DNA from: Sphingopyxis sp. L1A2A
GTDB lineage: Bacteria > Pseudomonadota > Alphaproteobacteria > Sphingomonadales > Sphingomonadaceae
Length of the DNA stretch: 58,402 bases
Assembly (NCBI RefSeq): GCF_005502465.1
Contig: NZ_SCOT01000019.1
Coordinates: forward strand, 1 to 58,402
Direction of reading: 5' to 3'
Shown: in pieces, positions 7,970 through 17,292 of the stretch
Layout: each line of letters begins with the position of its first letter
How positions within the stretch are numbered: position 1 is the first letter of the stretch
Translations under genes and position numbers: made by a program
The notes under the pieces: model-generated
The model's database searches: none
Told to the model about the DNA's origin: nothing
Seen by the model: only the letters and a program-made list of their open reading frames with translations

Positions 7970-9345
7970 TCGTCATAGGGATTGCGCGAATTGCGGAAGT
8001 TGAGCCGCACCGGCACGCCCTGGAACCCCAATTCCTTGCGCATGCCGTTGACCAGATAGCGTTCATAGCTGCCGGGCAGGCTATCGGTGCGAGTGCCAAA
8101 GACGACAAAGGTCGGCGGCCGGGTGCGCGCCTGGGTGATGTAGCGCAGCTTGATCCGCTTGCCGCCGGGCGCGGGCGGCGGGTTGGCATCGACCGCGCGT
8201 TCAAACCAGCGATTGAGCGCCGATGTCGACACCCGGTTGGTCCAGATCGCGCGCTGTTCAAACGCCACCCGCACCAGCGTGTCGATCCCTTTGCCCGTCG
8301 CGCCCGAAATGGTCAGCACCGGCACGCCCTTGACCTGGCTCAGCCCGTCCTCGAGCGCGGCGCGGACGCCGTTGAACAGCGACGACGGCTCCTCGGCGAC
8401 ATCCCATTTGTTCAGCGCGACGATCAGCGCGCGGCCTTCTTGCAGTACCCGGTCGGCGATGTGGAGGTCCTGCGACTCGAGCCCCTTGGTCGCGTCGAGC
8501 AACAGCACGACAACCTCGGCGAAATCGACCGCGTGCAGCGCATCGGCGACCGACAGTTTCTCCAGCTTGTCCTGCACCTTGGCGCGCTTGCGCATCCCGG
8601 CGGTGTCGAACAGCTGGATTTCGTGGGTCTCGCCGTCGTCTTCCCATTTCCAGTCGACGCGGATCGAATCGCGTGTGATCCCGGCTTCGGGCCCGGTGAT
8701 CAGACGGTCCTCGCCGATCATGCGGTTGATCAGCGTCGATTTGCCCGCGTTCGGACGGCCGACGATCGCCAGCTTCATCGGGCCGAGCGGCGCGTCCTCG
8801 TCATCATCGCTGGCGGCGGCAACGTCCTTTTCGATCTCGTCGAACGGCTCGACGATCGGACGCAACAGGTCGAACAGGTCGACCATCCCGTCGCCATGCT
8901 CGGCGCTGAGCGCGACCGGGCTGTCAAAGCCGAGCGAATAGGATTCCATCAGGCCGTTTTCGCCCTGTTTCCCTTCCGCCTTGTTGACCACCAATATGAT
9001 CGGCGTGTCCTCGCTGCGCAGCCAGCGCGCGATTTCCTCGTCCAGCGGCACGACCCCGGCGCGGCCGTCGATCATGAACAGCGCGGCATCGGCCTCGCGC
9101 ACCGCCTTTTCGGTTTGCACCCGCATCCGGCCGGGCAGCGTCGCGGCGTCTTGATCCTCGAACCCTGCGGTGTCGACGATGCGGAACTCCAGCCCGAGCA
9201 GATTGGCGTCGCCCTCGCGGCGGTCGCGGGTCACCCCGGGCTGGTCATCGACCAGCGCCAGCCGCTTGCCGACCAGCCGGTTGAACAGCGTCGATTTGCC
9301 CACATTCGGGCGGCCGACAATGGCTATCGTCGCGAATCGCGACAT
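7966..9345 (-). CDS. der: Ribosome biogenesis GTPase Der (EngA)
   Basis: Der is the double-GTPase needed for 50S subunit maturation. The 459 residues contain two G domains: GRPNVGKSTLFNRL near residue 10 and GRPNAGKSTLINRM near residue 196, each with a matching DTAG and NKxD motif. A KH-like domain occupies the last 100 residues. Length and order are normal. It is followed by tusA in an overlapping arrangement, and bamB and yfgM lie upstream on the same strand, an order close to the gammaproteobacterial yfgM-bamB-der cluster. Confidence 0.97.
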   Translation of the reverse strand: MSRFATIAIVGRPNVGKSTLFNRLVGKRLALVDDQPGVTRDRREGDANLLGLEFRIVDTAGFEDQDAATLPGRMRVQTEKAVREADAALFMIDGRAGVVPLDEEIARWLRSEDTPIILVVNKAEGKQGENGLMESYSLGFDSPVALSAEHGDGMVDLFDLLRPIVEPFDEIEKDVAAASDDDEDAPLGPMKLAIVGRPNAGKSTLINRMIGEDRLITGPEAGITRDSIRVDWKWEDDGETHEIQLFDTAGMRKRAKVQDKLEKLSVADALHAVDFAEVVVLLLDATKGLESQDLHIADRVLQEGRALIVALNKWDVAEEPSSLFNGVRAALEDGLSQVKGVPVLTISGATGKGIDTLVRVAFEQRAIWTNRVSTSALNRWFERAVDANPPPAPGGKRIKLRYITQARTRPPTFVVFGTRTDSLPGSYERYLVNGMRKELGFQGVPVRLNFRNSRNPYDE

Positions 9346-9395
9346 CTTACTTTATCCCTGTTGTTGCGCCGGGCCGCCCCGGCCCGGGCGCTGGT

Positions 9396-10730
9396 TCAGC
9401 GCCAGGCCGTGATCTGCCCGTCGTCCGCCAAAATATACAAAATATTGTTCGCCACCACCGGTGCCTGCGACAGCGGCGATTTGAATTCGGTCGATCCGAG
9501 CAGCGAACCATCGGTCGGCGAATATTCCGCCATGATCCCCTCGCTGTTGACCGCGATCAGGCGGCCACCCGCCAGGATCGGTCCGGTCCAGCGGATCGGA
9601 TCCTTTTTCTTCTTTTCGGTTTCGACGCGGAAGCGCGCGAGCTGCTGGAGCCAGCGCACCTTGCCCGACGTGCGCGCCACGCACAGCAATTTGCCGTCGT
9701 CGGTCATCGCATAGACCCATTCGCCGACCACATAGGGGGTCGAAATCCCGGCGATCGAGATTTCCCAGCTGCGCTGACCGGTGAGCAGTTCATAGCTCGC
9801 CATGCGGCCGCCCTGGCCCAGCGCAAAGACGCGGCCGTTATCGACCACCGGATCGGCATCGACGTCGGTTAGGGTCGACACCGAAAGCGCCATCGACGTG
9901 CGCGCCAGCGCGTCTTCCCACAGGTCGCGGCCGTTTTCGTAACGATAGGCCTGAACCTCGCCCGACGAGAAGCCGGCGACGATCGTCCCCTGCCCCGCCG
10001 CGGGCGACGCCGCGCCGAACACGCTGCCGGGTTCGAGCGACGCCGTCGCCTGCCACAGCACCGCGCCATTGGCAGCGTTGAGCGCAATGATCTGGTTGTC
10101 CTGGCTGATCACATAGACGCCGCCAAAGGCAATCGTCGGCGACCCGCGCAGCGGACCCGCGGGCTTGACCTTCCAGATCACCGATCCGTCGGCGACATTC
10201 AGCGCCGCGACATCGCCCGCGCCGCTGGTCGCATAGACCACCGATCCATCGACCCCGGCGCCACCGCCGAACAGCGAATCCTTGAAATCCTTGCCGGTGC
10301 TGCCGATTGCGGTGCGCCACAGCGGCGCGCCGGTATCGGCGGCGAGCGCGGTGACCACAGCCTCGGTATCGACGGCGAACAGGCGGTTGTCGGCGATCAC
10401 CGGCGACGCGGCGAGCCGCTGCTTATTGGTGCTGCCCGCGATATTGGCCTGCCACAGCTTGCTGCGCGTCGCGCCCAGCGCCGGGTGGCCCATGGATTTC
10501 GATGCATTGCCGCCCGACTGCGCCCAGGCGGCGTTAACCGCGGGCTCGGGCAGGACGACGGCGATCGCGGCGGTGGCCGGATCGACCTTGATGCTGTTGT
10601 CGTTCGACAGGATCGATACGCGATCGCCGATCGTCGGCGTCTTGGGGCCGCCGTCGCCCTTGAACACGCCGCAACCCGCCAGCGGCAGCGCCAGCAGCGC
10701 GACAAAAATTCCGTAATGCGTTTTGCGCAT
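9396..10730 (-). CDS. bamB: Outer membrane protein assembly factor BamB
   Basis: BamB is the beta-propeller lipoprotein of the BAM complex that inserts outer-membrane proteins. The ATG at 10730 gives 444 residues starting with a lipoprotein signal and lipobox LAGC (Cys20). The mature part shows repeated PQQ-type blades, for example GSVIWKVKPAG, GAVLWQATAS and GKVRWLQQL, as expected for an eight-bladed propeller. It begins one base after the yfgM stop, and der follows 50 bases downstream. An in-frame codon at 10832 would put extra residues before the signal, so it is rejected. Confidence 0.93.
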   Translation of the reverse strand: MRKTHYGIFVALLALPLAGCGVFKGDGGPKTPTIGDRVSILSNDNSIKVDPATAAIAVVLPEPAVNAAWAQSGGNASKSMGHPALGATRSKLWQANIAGSTNKQRLAASPVIADNRLFAVDTEAVVTALAADTGAPLWRTAIGSTGKDFKDSLFGGGAGVDGSVVYATSGAGDVAALNVADGSVIWKVKPAGPLRGSPTIAFGGVYVISQDNQIIALNAANGAVLWQATASLEPGSVFGAASPAAGQGTIVAGFSSGEVQAYRYENGRDLWEDALARTSMALSVSTLTDVDADPVVDNGRVFALGQGGRMASYELLTGQRSWEISIAGISTPYVVGEWVYAMTDDGKLLCVARTSGKVRWLQQLARFRVETEKKKKDPIRWTGPILAGGRLIAVNSEGIMAEYSPTDGSLLGSTEFKSPLSQAPVVANNILYILADDGQITAWR

Positions 10731-10731
10731 A

Positions 10732-11505
10732 TTATTTGGCTTCCTCAACTGGGGCGACGGTCGCTGCCGGGGGCGCGACATTGCCCTTCTGGTCCTTTGC
10801 GGCGCTGTCGGCGGCGCGATCGGCGACCGCATCGACGCCCAGCATACCTGCCATCTGGACCGACCGCGACTGCAGCGATTTGGTCACGTCGGGCAGTTTG
10901 GCGATCCGGCCATAGAGCGCCCCGGCCTGGTCATATTGGCCAAGCTGATAATGGGCGGTTGCCGACAGTTCGGCGGCGCTGGCGAACCAGCTCGACGCCG
11001 GATCCTTGGCATCGATCAGCGGCTTCATCCGCGCGATCACGACTGCGGGTTTCAGATTGTCATATTCGAACGCGGTCTGGCGGATCAGCGCCAGATCGCG
11101 CAGCGCCTTGTCCAGCTTGGGGTCGGCAGCAATCGTCGCCATCAGCGCCGCGGCGGCCTTCAGGTCGCCGGCCTGCGCTTTGATATTCGCCTGCTGCATA
11201 ACCGCCACGGCGCGATAAGCGGGATCGCCCCCGGCCGCCAGCTTTTCGAGTTCGGTGGCGGCGGCGCGCGGCTGGTTGGTGCCCAGTTTCTCGAACGCCG
11301 CGATCAGCTCCTCGGCCTGTTCGCCGCGCGCGACATCCTGGCGGTGGCTCCAGTACAGATAGCCGCCGAACGCCAGCAACCCCGCCAGCACTGCGCCGAT
11401 GATCCAGCGGCCATAGCGCTGCATGATCGTGTCCAGCCGGTCCTTGCGAACGGCTTCGTCAACCTCTTGCAACAGCGCGGCATCGTTGGTCGGGCTCAGG
11501 GCCAA
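10732..11505 (-). CDS. YfgM-like membrane-anchored TPR protein, TTG start
   Basis: The 257-residue protein has one membrane segment at about residues 34-52 (WIIGAVLAGLLAFGGYLYW) and a periplasmic helical region of tetratricopeptide type. This matches YfgM, an ancillary SecYEG and periplasmic chaperone partner. I take the start as TTG at 11505 because GGAGG (complement at 11511-11515) stands at the right distance and no ATG precedes the family N-terminus. The stop is followed one base later by bamB, so they form an operon. Confidence 0.85.
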   Translation of the reverse strand: MALSPTNDAALLQEVDEAVRKDRLDTIMQRYGRWIIGAVLAGLLAFGGYLYWSHRQDVARGEQAEELIAAFEKLGTNQPRAAATELEKLAAGGDPAYRAVAVMQQANIKAQAGDLKAAAALMATIAADPKLDKALRDLALIRQTAFEYDNLKPAVVIARMKPLIDAKDPASSWFASAAELSATAHYQLGQYDQAGALYGRIAKLPDVTKSLQSRSVQMAGMLGVDAVADRAADSAAKDQKGNVAPPAATVAPVEEAK

Positions 11506-11564
11506 TCAAACCTCCATTTGTCATTCATGGCTCTGGGGCCGCGGCTTCCTTAGCGACGGTGCGG

Positions 11565-11590
11565 AAAAAGGCCAAGCGATTCACTTGGCC
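11565..11590 (-). terminator. Rho-independent terminator after panB
   Basis: Read on the minus strand, GGCCAAG (11590-11584) and CTTGGCC (11576-11570) form a 7-base stem with loop TGAATCG, followed by TTTTT (11569-11565). It is 22 bases beyond the panB stop. Confidence 0.85.
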
Positions 11591-11612
11591 TCGATCCATA
11601 CCGCACGCTGTC

Positions 11613-12476
11613 TCAGCCTGCGTAGATCTGATCCTCGGTCGGGAATGAACGGGACCTGACCTGATCGGCATAGTCCTTGACCGCGCCGGTGACGACATCG
11701 GCCATATCGCCGTAGCGTTTCACGAACTTCGGTACACGTTCAAACATGCCCAGCATGTCCTCGGTCACCAGCACCTGGCCGTCGCATTGCGCCGACGCCC
11801 CGATACCGATCGTCGGACAAGCGACCTTGTTCGTGACCTCGATCGCGATCGATTCGAGCACGCCTTCGATCACCAGCGAAAAGGCGCCGGCCTGCGCGAC
11901 CGCGATCGAATCCTCGACGATCGCTTTCGCTTCTTCGTCGCTCTTGCCGCGCACGCCATAGCCGCCGAGAATGTTCACCGCTTGCGGGGTCAGCCCGACA
12001 TGCCCCATCACCGGGATGCCGCGCTGGGTCAGAAATTCGATCGTCGGGGCGAGCGCGCGCCCGCCCTCCAGCTTCACCGCCGCGGCGCCGGTTTCCTTGA
12101 GCAGCCGCGCGGCGTTGGTAAACGCCTGTTCCTGGCTCGCTTCATAGCTGCCGAACGGCATGTCGACGATGACCGCGGCATGATAGCTGCCGCGCACCAC
12201 CGCGGCGCCGTGCAGCGCCATCATTTCCATCGTGACCCCGACCGTATGCGGCAGCCCGTAGATCACCTGCCCCAGCGAATCGCCGACCAGCAGCATGTCG
12301 CAATGCGGGTCGAGCAGCTGCGCCATGCGAACGGTATAAGCGGTCAGCATGACGATCGGCTCGCCGCCCTTGCGCTGGCGGATACGCGGCACGGTCAGCC
12401 GCTTCATCGGCTGCGGCGTCGGATTCGCGCGGCTGGTCGAGGTGTCGAAGGTGAGCGTTTTGGGCAGGGTGGACAT
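11613..12476 (-). CDS. panB: 3-methyl-2-oxobutanoate hydroxymethyltransferase
   Basis: PanB makes ketopantoate from 2-oxoisovalerate and methylene-tetrahydrofolate in pantothenate synthesis. The 287-residue length is usual. Motifs seen are MLTAYTVRMAQLLD, the metal-binding LLVGDSLGQVIYG, VKLEGGRA, GHVGLTPQ and VLVTEDMLG. panC and panD are not adjacent. The ATG at 12476 has no clear ribosome binding site; the ATG at 12407 just before the conserved core is an alternative. A good terminator follows. Confidence 0.95.
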   Translation of the reverse strand: MSTLPKTLTFDTSTSRANPTPQPMKRLTVPRIRQRKGGEPIVMLTAYTVRMAQLLDPHCDMLLVGDSLGQVIYGLPHTVGVTMEMMALHGAAVVRGSYHAAVIVDMPFGSYEASQEQAFTNAARLLKETGAAAVKLEGGRALAPTIEFLTQRGIPVMGHVGLTPQAVNILGGYGVRGKSDEEAKAIVEDSIAVAQAGAFSLVIEGVLESIAIEVTNKVACPTIGIGASAQCDGQVLVTEDMLGMFERVPKFVKRYGDMADVVTGAVKDYADQVRSRSFPTEDQIYAG

Positions 12477-12541
12477 GGGGCGGGGGCTTAGCGGCTAAAC
12501 GGCGTCGGCAAAAGCGCCAAGCGGCTCGATGCAAAATTCAT

Positions 12542-12570
12542 TTGACACGATGTTAGAAATATTCGACATA
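12542..12570 (+). promoter_or_regulatory. Probable promoter of the membrane protein/HTH pair
   Basis: A perfect TTGACA at 12542-12547 is followed after 17 bases by GACATA (12565-12570), with AT-rich sequence around it that stands out from the local GC content. The ATG at 12603 is 32 bases downstream. The -10 is weak. Confidence 0.4.
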
Positions 12571-12602
12571 AAGTGCATAACGAGTAACACCGGAGATTGC
12601 AG

Positions 12603-13025
12603 ATGTCGTTCAACGAGAAAATCCACTGGGCTGCGTTCGTGGCCATCGTCAGCGCCTTTGGCTGGTATTTCCTTTCCTACCCCTGGCAAATCGTTGGTCG
12701 CCGCGCGGGGGTGGCTGCGGCGGCGGATATGCTGTTGCCGGTCACGGTCATCATCATCGGCGCGATGTCACTGACGGCGGCCTTTTTCGCCATTCGGGCG
12801 CCCAAAGAAGCCCATCTGAAAGACGACGAGCGCGAACGCACGATCCATATGCGCGGGACGCACCTCGCCTATTATCCTTTGGTCCTCGGAGTTTGGGCCA
12901 ATCTGTTCGCGATATTCTATCAATTGAGCGCGGCGGTGCACCTCAACCTGCTGATCGCGACGGTTGTCGTCGCCGAGCTCGTTCGCGTCGGATCGCAGCT
13001 CTATTTCTATCGCCGCGGGTATTGA
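12603..13025 (+). CDS. DUF2178-like four-helix membrane protein
   Basis: The 140-residue protein has four hydrophobic segments (about residues 8-26, 43-62, 92-112 and 115-130). A charged stretch DDERERTIHMRGTHLAYYP precedes the third and is the family-like hallmark. GGAG lies eight bases before the ATG. It is followed at once by a small HTH regulator, an arrangement often seen for this type of membrane protein, and both end at a strong terminator. The function is unknown; it may be sensed or controlled by its partner regulator. Confidence 0.72.
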   Translation: MSFNEKIHWAAFVAIVSAFGWYFLSYPWQIVGRRAGVAAAADMLLPVTVIIIGAMSLTAAFFAIRAPKEAHLKDDERERTIHMRGTHLAYYPLVLGVWANLFAIFYQLSAAVHLNLLIATVVVAELVRVGSQLYFYRRGY

Positions 13026-13028
13026 GTG

Positions 13029-13250
13029 ATGGCCCGGCTCCCCTTCACCAACGACATCCGGACGCTGCGGTTCCTGGCGGGCGAAATGACCCAGGGCGAC
13101 CTGGGCGATCAGGTGGGCGTCACACGGCAGACGATCGCGGCGATCGAACAAGGCAAATATTCGCCGTCGCTCGAGGTCGCGTTCCGGATTGCCCGCGTCT
13201 TTGGCAAGCCGCTTGAAACCGTGTTCCAGTGGGAGGACAGCAAGGATTGA
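13029..13250 (+). CDS. Small XRE-type helix-turn-helix regulator
   Basis: The 73-residue protein is almost entirely one lambda-repressor-like HTH: LGDQVGVTRQTIAAIEQGKY (about residues 25-44) followed by PSLEVAFRIARVFGKPLETVF. It resembles YozG/Cro-like regulators paired with small membrane proteins. The ATG at 13029 is chosen; GTG at 13026 directly after the upstream stop is possible. It is probably co-transcribed with the membrane protein and may act on their shared promoter. Confidence 0.88.
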   Translation: MARLPFTNDIRTLRFLAGEMTQGDLGDQVGVTRQTIAAIEQGKYSPSLEVAFRIARVFGKPLETVFQWEDSKD

Positions 13251-13268
13251 GACAGCGCGGCCGCGCGG

Positions 13269-13309
13269 CCCGGCCCACGTCGCTCCCCGGTGGCGTGGGC
13301 CGGGTTTTT
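13269..13309 (+). terminator. Strong Rho-independent terminator
   Basis: CCCGGCCCACG (13269-13279) pairs with CGTGGGCCGGG (13294-13304), followed by TTTTT. It lies 19 bases after the HTH stop codon. Confidence 0.9.
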
Positions 13310-13351
13310 GCTGCTGCGGGGTGGGGAGTTGCCACCAACTTCCCCCACCTT

Positions 13352-13424
13352 CGTCATCCCGGACTTGATCCGGGATCCACAGCTGCACCGTCGTCATGGA
13401 TCCCGGATCAAGTCCGGGATGACA
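13352..13424. repeat. REP-like inverted repeat, family C copy 1
   Basis: CGTCATCCCGGACTTGATCC and its near-complement GGATCAAGTCCGGGATGACA flank a short spacer. The same family recurs at 22598-22687 and 54234-54324. Here it lies between the convergent HTH and GDPD genes. Confidence 0.85.
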
Positions 13425-13492
13425 ATGAAAGTCCGGTCGATACCCACTACGTCACAATCGCCGCGCCAGCCCTCAGATGCAGTCCGGCCCGA

Positions 13493-14569
13493 TCACCGAT
13501 CGCCGCGGGTCGCCACTGTCGCCACCGCCTCGCGCGGGTTGTCGCTGAACAGGCCGTCGATGCCGGTGCGCAGATAGGCCGCAATCTCGGCGCCCAGGTC
13601 GCCGTGCCCGGCCGGGTTCACCCCGCCGCGGTCGCCCAGCGGCAGGAAGTAATTTTCGCGGCGAAAGGTCCACGGATGCACCTTCAAACCGGCAGCATGG
13701 GCATCGCGCACCAGGCTGGTCGGTTCGCCCAGCGACCCCAGCGCGCCACGCGGGATGACCATCGCCTTGTTCGGTCCGATCCCGTCGGCATAGGCCGCGA
13801 TCGCCTTCAGCCCCATCGGCGACGCCATCGCGGCATAGCTGGTTTCGGGCATGTCAGGCGGACCGCCCGCCCCGTCCATCAACTGGATCAGCGGCACGTC
13901 GCTCTTGGCGCGCAGGTCCATCAGGTTCCGCACCTCAAAGCTCTGAATATAGACCGGCGCCTTGCGGCCGCGATAACCGAAGCGGTCGAGCAGCGCCAGC
14001 AACGGCGCTTCGTGCGACAGGCCGATCGCGATGAAGTGGCTGGGGTGCTTGGTTTCGGGATAGACGCCGATCGGCACCTTGCGGCCCCGATTGACCTCAG
14101 CCAGCAGCGCCAGGATTTCCTCGAAGGTCGGGATGTCGAACTGGCCGTCATATTCGGTCGAGCGCAGCTTTGGCAGCCGCTCGCGGGCGCGCAACGTCTT
14201 GAGTTCGGCGAGCGTGAAATCCTCGGTGAACCAGCCGGTCACCGCGCTACCGTCGATCGTCTTGGTCGTCTTGCGGTCGGCGAACTCGGCGCGCTCGGCG
14301 ACGTCGGTGGTCTCCGAAATCTCATTCTCGTGCCGCGCGACCAGCACGCCGTCCTTGGTCAGCACCAGATCGGGTTCGATAAAATCGGCGCCCTGCTCGA
14401 TCGCGAGCCGGTAGGCGGCGATCGTATGTTCGGGCCGCTCGCCCGACGCGCCGCGGTGGGCGATGACGATCGGCGGCTGGCCGTCGAGGGTCGGCTGCGC
14501 GGTCACCGGATCAGCCGAGCAACCGGCGAGCAGCGTCAGGGCCAGCAGGGCCAGGGTCCACCGGATCAT
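13493..14569 (-). CDS. glpQ: Glycerophosphodiester phosphodiesterase lipoprotein
   Basis: GDPD enzymes cleave glycerophosphodiesters to glycerol-3-phosphate and an alcohol. The 358-residue protein has an N-terminal lipobox LLAGC (Cys17), so it is probably anchored in the periplasm. Catalytic motifs are IAHRGASGERPEHT, then EPDLVLTKDGVLVARHE with the metal-binding Glu, Asp and His. It is the long periplasmic GlpQ type. The start overlaps the stop of the YffB-like gene by four bases, so the two are coupled. Confidence 0.92.
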   Translation of the reverse strand: MIRWTLALLALTLLAGCSADPVTAQPTLDGQPPIVIAHRGASGERPEHTIAAYRLAIEQGADFIEPDLVLTKDGVLVARHENEISETTDVAERAEFADRKTTKTIDGSAVTGWFTEDFTLAELKTLRARERLPKLRSTEYDGQFDIPTFEEILALLAEVNRGRKVPIGVYPETKHPSHFIAIGLSHEAPLLALLDRFGYRGRKAPVYIQSFEVRNLMDLRAKSDVPLIQLMDGAGGPPDMPETSYAAMASPMGLKAIAAYADGIGPNKAMVIPRGALGSLGEPTSLVRDAHAAGLKVHPWTFRRENYFLPLGDRGGVNPAGHGDLGAEIAAYLRTGIDGLFSDNPREAVATVATRGDR

Positions 14570-14916
14570 GCCGCAAAACGCGCCTGCCAGTCGGCGGCCG
14601 AAAAGCCGACGCTGACCGCGCCCTCGGCTTCGACGACGGGGCGGCGGATCATCGCGGGCGACGCCAGCATCAGCGCCTTGGCCGAGCCTGCGTCGAGGCC
14701 GTCCTTCTGCGTGTCGGGAAGTTGGCGAAACGTCGTGCCGCCCTTGTTGAGCAGCTTGTCCCAGCCCAGCGCATCGATCCAGCTTTGCAGCCGTGCGGGG
14801 TCCAGCCCATCCTTGCGGACGTCGTGAAAACGATAGGCGAGGCCCTGCTCGTCCAGCCAGCGCCGCGCCTTTTTCACCGTGTCGCAGTTCGGGATGCCAT
14901 AAAGAATCAACGTCAT
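14566..14916 (-). CDS. ArsC/Spx family protein, YffB type
   Basis: This 116-residue thioredoxin-fold protein starts TLILYGIPNCDTVKKARRWL with a single active-site Cys at residue 11. It continues with the FHDVRKDG and GTTFRQLP motifs typical of YffB rather than true arsenate reductases. Its biochemical role is unclear, and no arsenic genes are near. It is translationally coupled to the downstream glpQ gene by an ATGA overlap. Confidence 0.87.
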   Translation of the reverse strand: MTLILYGIPNCDTVKKARRWLDEQGLAYRFHDVRKDGLDPARLQSWIDALGWDKLLNKGGTTFRQLPDTQKDGLDAGSAKALMLASPAMIRRPVVEAEGAVSVGFSAADWQARFAA

Positions 14917-14973
14917 GGATCGGGCGTTAGCAGGTGGCGATTACATATTCGAGGCGTCACAGCGCAGCCGCCG

Positions 14974-15651
14974 TCAAGGGAGCGGCGGGCGGTCGGCCAG
15001 GCGGGTGTTCGCGCTCGCCAATTTTCCGCGCAGCGCCCGCGCAAACCCTTCGTGCAGCGCGCTCGCGATGCCGGGATTTGCCGCCAGATAGGCGCGGAGC
15101 GCCGCGGCGGGGACAAACCACAGGCGCGCGTTGCTGCCCAGCAGCACCGTTCCGGTCGCGTGGGTGCCATCCAGGACCGTCGCCTCGCCGACCAGCGCGC
15201 CGTCGGACAAGGTTCCGACCTCGACCCCGTCGCGCAAAATCGCCGCTTGCCCCTCGGCCAGATAGAACAGGCTGGGTGCCGCCTGGTTCTCGCGGATCAG
15301 CACCTCACCGCGGCGCGCCGAAATCCAATGTCCCTGGTCGATCAGGCCGCGCGCGGCGGCGGGCGCCAGACCGGCGAAATGCTGACGGCGCAGCGCCTCT
15401 TCTTCCGCCGAAAAGCGGATCTGTGCATCGTTCAGCCAGAGCCGGGCCAGGATGCCGATATTGACGACCAGAATCGCCAGCACCAACATGCCGTAACCGA
15501 CATCGGGCTCGCGGAACAACACCAGCGGCACCGCGACCAGCGCGGCGGCGGCCAGCCCGATCCGGACATAGTCGATACGCACGACGAAGCTGGTCGCGAG
15601 CAACAGCAGCAGCGCCCCATATACAAACCATGCGGATTCGAAATTCGCCAT
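14974..15651 (-). CDS. Membrane protein with C-terminal cyclic-nucleotide-binding domain
   Basis: The 225-residue protein has three hydrophobic segments in the first 70 residues, then a soluble cNMP-binding-like domain at about 100-200 (ARRGEVLIRENQAAPSLFYL, GALVGEATVLDG). This layout resembles Popeye-domain proteins. The phosphate-binding cassette is reduced (GEATVLDGTHATG, with no obvious Arg after Gly-Glu), so ligand binding is uncertain. GAGG precedes the ATG at 15651; a TTG two codons upstream is less likely. It is divergent from the DAHP synthase gene. Confidence 0.75.
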   Translation of the reverse strand: MANFESAWFVYGALLLLLATSFVVRIDYVRIGLAAAALVAVPLVLFREPDVGYGMLVLAILVVNIGILARLWLNDAQIRFSAEEEALRRQHFAGLAPAAARGLIDQGHWISARRGEVLIRENQAAPSLFYLAEGQAAILRDGVEVGTLSDGALVGEATVLDGTHATGTVLLGSNARLWFVPAAALRAYLAANPGIASALHEGFARALRGKLASANTRLADRPPLP

Positions 15652-15742
15652 AGCCAATCGCCTCGCGTGGAGACCCGACCTTTTGGGTCACTCGGGTATA
15701 ACGTTGCCGATAGCCAAATGCCTTGGACGCGTCGGTTGCGTT

Positions 15743-15774
15743 CCCAAAAGCTGTAACAAACTAACAGTTTTGGG
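15743..15774. promoter_or_regulatory. Inverted repeat upstream of DAHP synthase
   Basis: CCCAAAAGCTGT (15743-15754) and ACAGTTTTGGG (15764-15774) are complementary except for one bulged G, around AACAAACTA. It sits in the 258-base divergent region 15652-15909 between the cNMP-binding protein and DAHP synthase, which otherwise shows only AT-rich possible promoter sequence (about 15800-15825). It is an operator or leader hairpin candidate. Confidence 0.4.
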
Positions 15775-15909
15775 CGCGAAAGACAAAGCATAGGTGCGCA
15801 AATGTCACGATAATGCTAATTTTGGCGCTGACAGGATTGGGGCGCATTGCGTCCAGCCGACATTCGCGCCATGGCGGCGCCCGGATTCGAACGCGAAAAG
15901 AACAGGCAG

Positions 15910-17283
15910 ATGACGAAAAATTGGCAACCGCATAGCTGGCGCTCGCACGACGCCCGCCAACTCCCCACCTATCGCGACGCCGATGCGCTCGCGGCGGCGG
16001 AGCGCGAGCTGAGCAATTATCCGCCGCTGGTGTTTGCCGGCGAGGCGCGCGACCTGACCGCCGACCTGGGCCGCGTGGCCGAGGGAAAGGCGTTCCTGCT
16101 GCAGGGCGGCGACTGCGCCGAGAGCTTTGCCGAATTCCATCCGAACAACATCCGCGACACCTTTCGCGTGCTGCTCCAGATGGCGGTGGTGCTGACCTTC
16201 GCGTCGAAAATGCCGGTGGTGAAGCTCGGCCGCATGGCGGGCCAGTTCGCCAAGCCGCGTTCGGCCGACATGGAGGACATCGACGGCGTGTCGCTGCCGA
16301 GCTATCGCGGCGACATCATCAACGACATCGCGTTCGAGGAAGCGGGCCGCGAGCCCGATCCGCAGCGGATGGTCAAGGCCTATAACCAGTCGGCGGCGAC
16401 GCTGAACCTGCTGCGCGCCTTCGCGAACGGCGGCTATGCCAATCTGCATCAGGTCAACGCCTGGACGCATGACTTCATGGACCGCAGCCCATGGGCGAAG
16501 AAATATCAGGAAACCGCAGGCCGGATTTCCGAAGCGCTCGCCTTCATGGAAGCGTGCGGCGTGACGCCGGAGACGGTGCCGCAGATCAAGGGCACCAGCT
16601 TCTACACCAGCCACGAGGCGCTGCTGCTCCCCTATGAGCAGGCGCTGACCCGGCAGGACAGCCTGACCGGCGGCTGGTACGACACCTCGGGCCATTTCCT
16701 GTGGGTCGGCGACCGCACCCGCTTCGAGGGCTCGGCGCATATCGAGTATCTGCGCGGCATCGGCAATCCGGTCGGCATGAAATGCGGCCCCAGCCTCGAA
16801 CCCGATGTGCTGCTGCGTCTGCTCGATACGCTGAACCCGCACCATGTCGCGGGCCGCATGACGCTGATCACGCGCTATGGCCATGACAAGATCGAGGCGC
16901 ATTTGCCCAAGCTGGTGCGCGCGGTGAAGGAATCGGGCCATCCCGTCGTGTGGTCGTGCGACCCGATGCACGGCAATGTCATCAAGACGCCCAACGGCTA
17001 CAAGACGCGCCCGTTCGAGCGCATCCTCGCCGAAGTGCGGGGCTTCTTTGCCGTCCACCGCGCCGAGGGCACGCATGGCGGCGGCATCCATATCGAAATG
17101 ACCGGCCAGAATGTCACCGAATGCACCGGCGGCGCGATGGACGTGACCCAGATGGACCTCGCCGACCGTTATCACACGCATTGCGACCCGCGGCTGAACG
17201 CAGGGCAGTCGCTGGAGTTGGCGTTCCTGCTGGCCGAAATGCTCAATCAGGAAATGAGCGAGCGGGCGAAGCAGGCGGCTTAG
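15910..17283 (+). CDS. Class II 3-deoxy-7-phosphoheptulonate synthase
   Basis: This enzyme condenses phosphoenolpyruvate and erythrose-4-phosphate, the first step of the shikimate pathway. The 457 residues are the plant/actinobacterial class II type. Motifs include [51 protein letters not shown] and [10 protein letters not shown]. The ATG at 15910 ([10 protein letters not shown]) is the family start; the frame opens upstream at 15847 without conserved residues. There is no regulatory ACT or chorismate mutase domain. Gene symbols differ between species, so I give none. Confidence 0.95.
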   Translation: MTKNWQPHSWRSHDARQLPTYRDADALAAAERELSNYPPLVFAGEARDLTADLGRVAEGKAFLLQGGDCAESFAEFHPNNIRDTFRVLLQMAVVLTFASKMPVVKLGRMAGQFAKPRSADMEDIDGVSLPSYRGDIINDIAFEEAGREPDPQRMVKAYNQSAATLNLLRAFANGGYANLHQVNAWTHDFMDRSPWAKKYQETAGRISEALAFMEACGVTPETVPQIKGTSFYTSHEALLLPYEQALTRQDSLTGGWYDTSGHFLWVGDRTRFEGSAHIEYLRGIGNPVGMKCGPSLEPDVLLRLLDTLNPHHVAGRMTLITRYGHDKIEAHLPKLVRAVKESGHPVVWSCDPMHGNVIKTPNGYKTRPFERILAEVRGFFAVHRAEGTHGGGIHIEMTGQNVTECTGGAMDVTQMDLADRYHTHCDPRLNAGQSLELAFLLAEMLNQEMSERAKQAA

Positions 17284-17292
17284 TTTTTCCAT

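Noticed and set aside
13352..13424. Possible CRISPR-like repeat
   Set aside because: The arms are inverted, single and flanked by ordinary intergenic sequence; there are no regularly spaced direct repeats or cas genes.
14566..14916. Arsenate reductase
   Set aside because: The single-Cys YffB pattern and absence of arsenic genes favour a YffB-type protein of unknown role.
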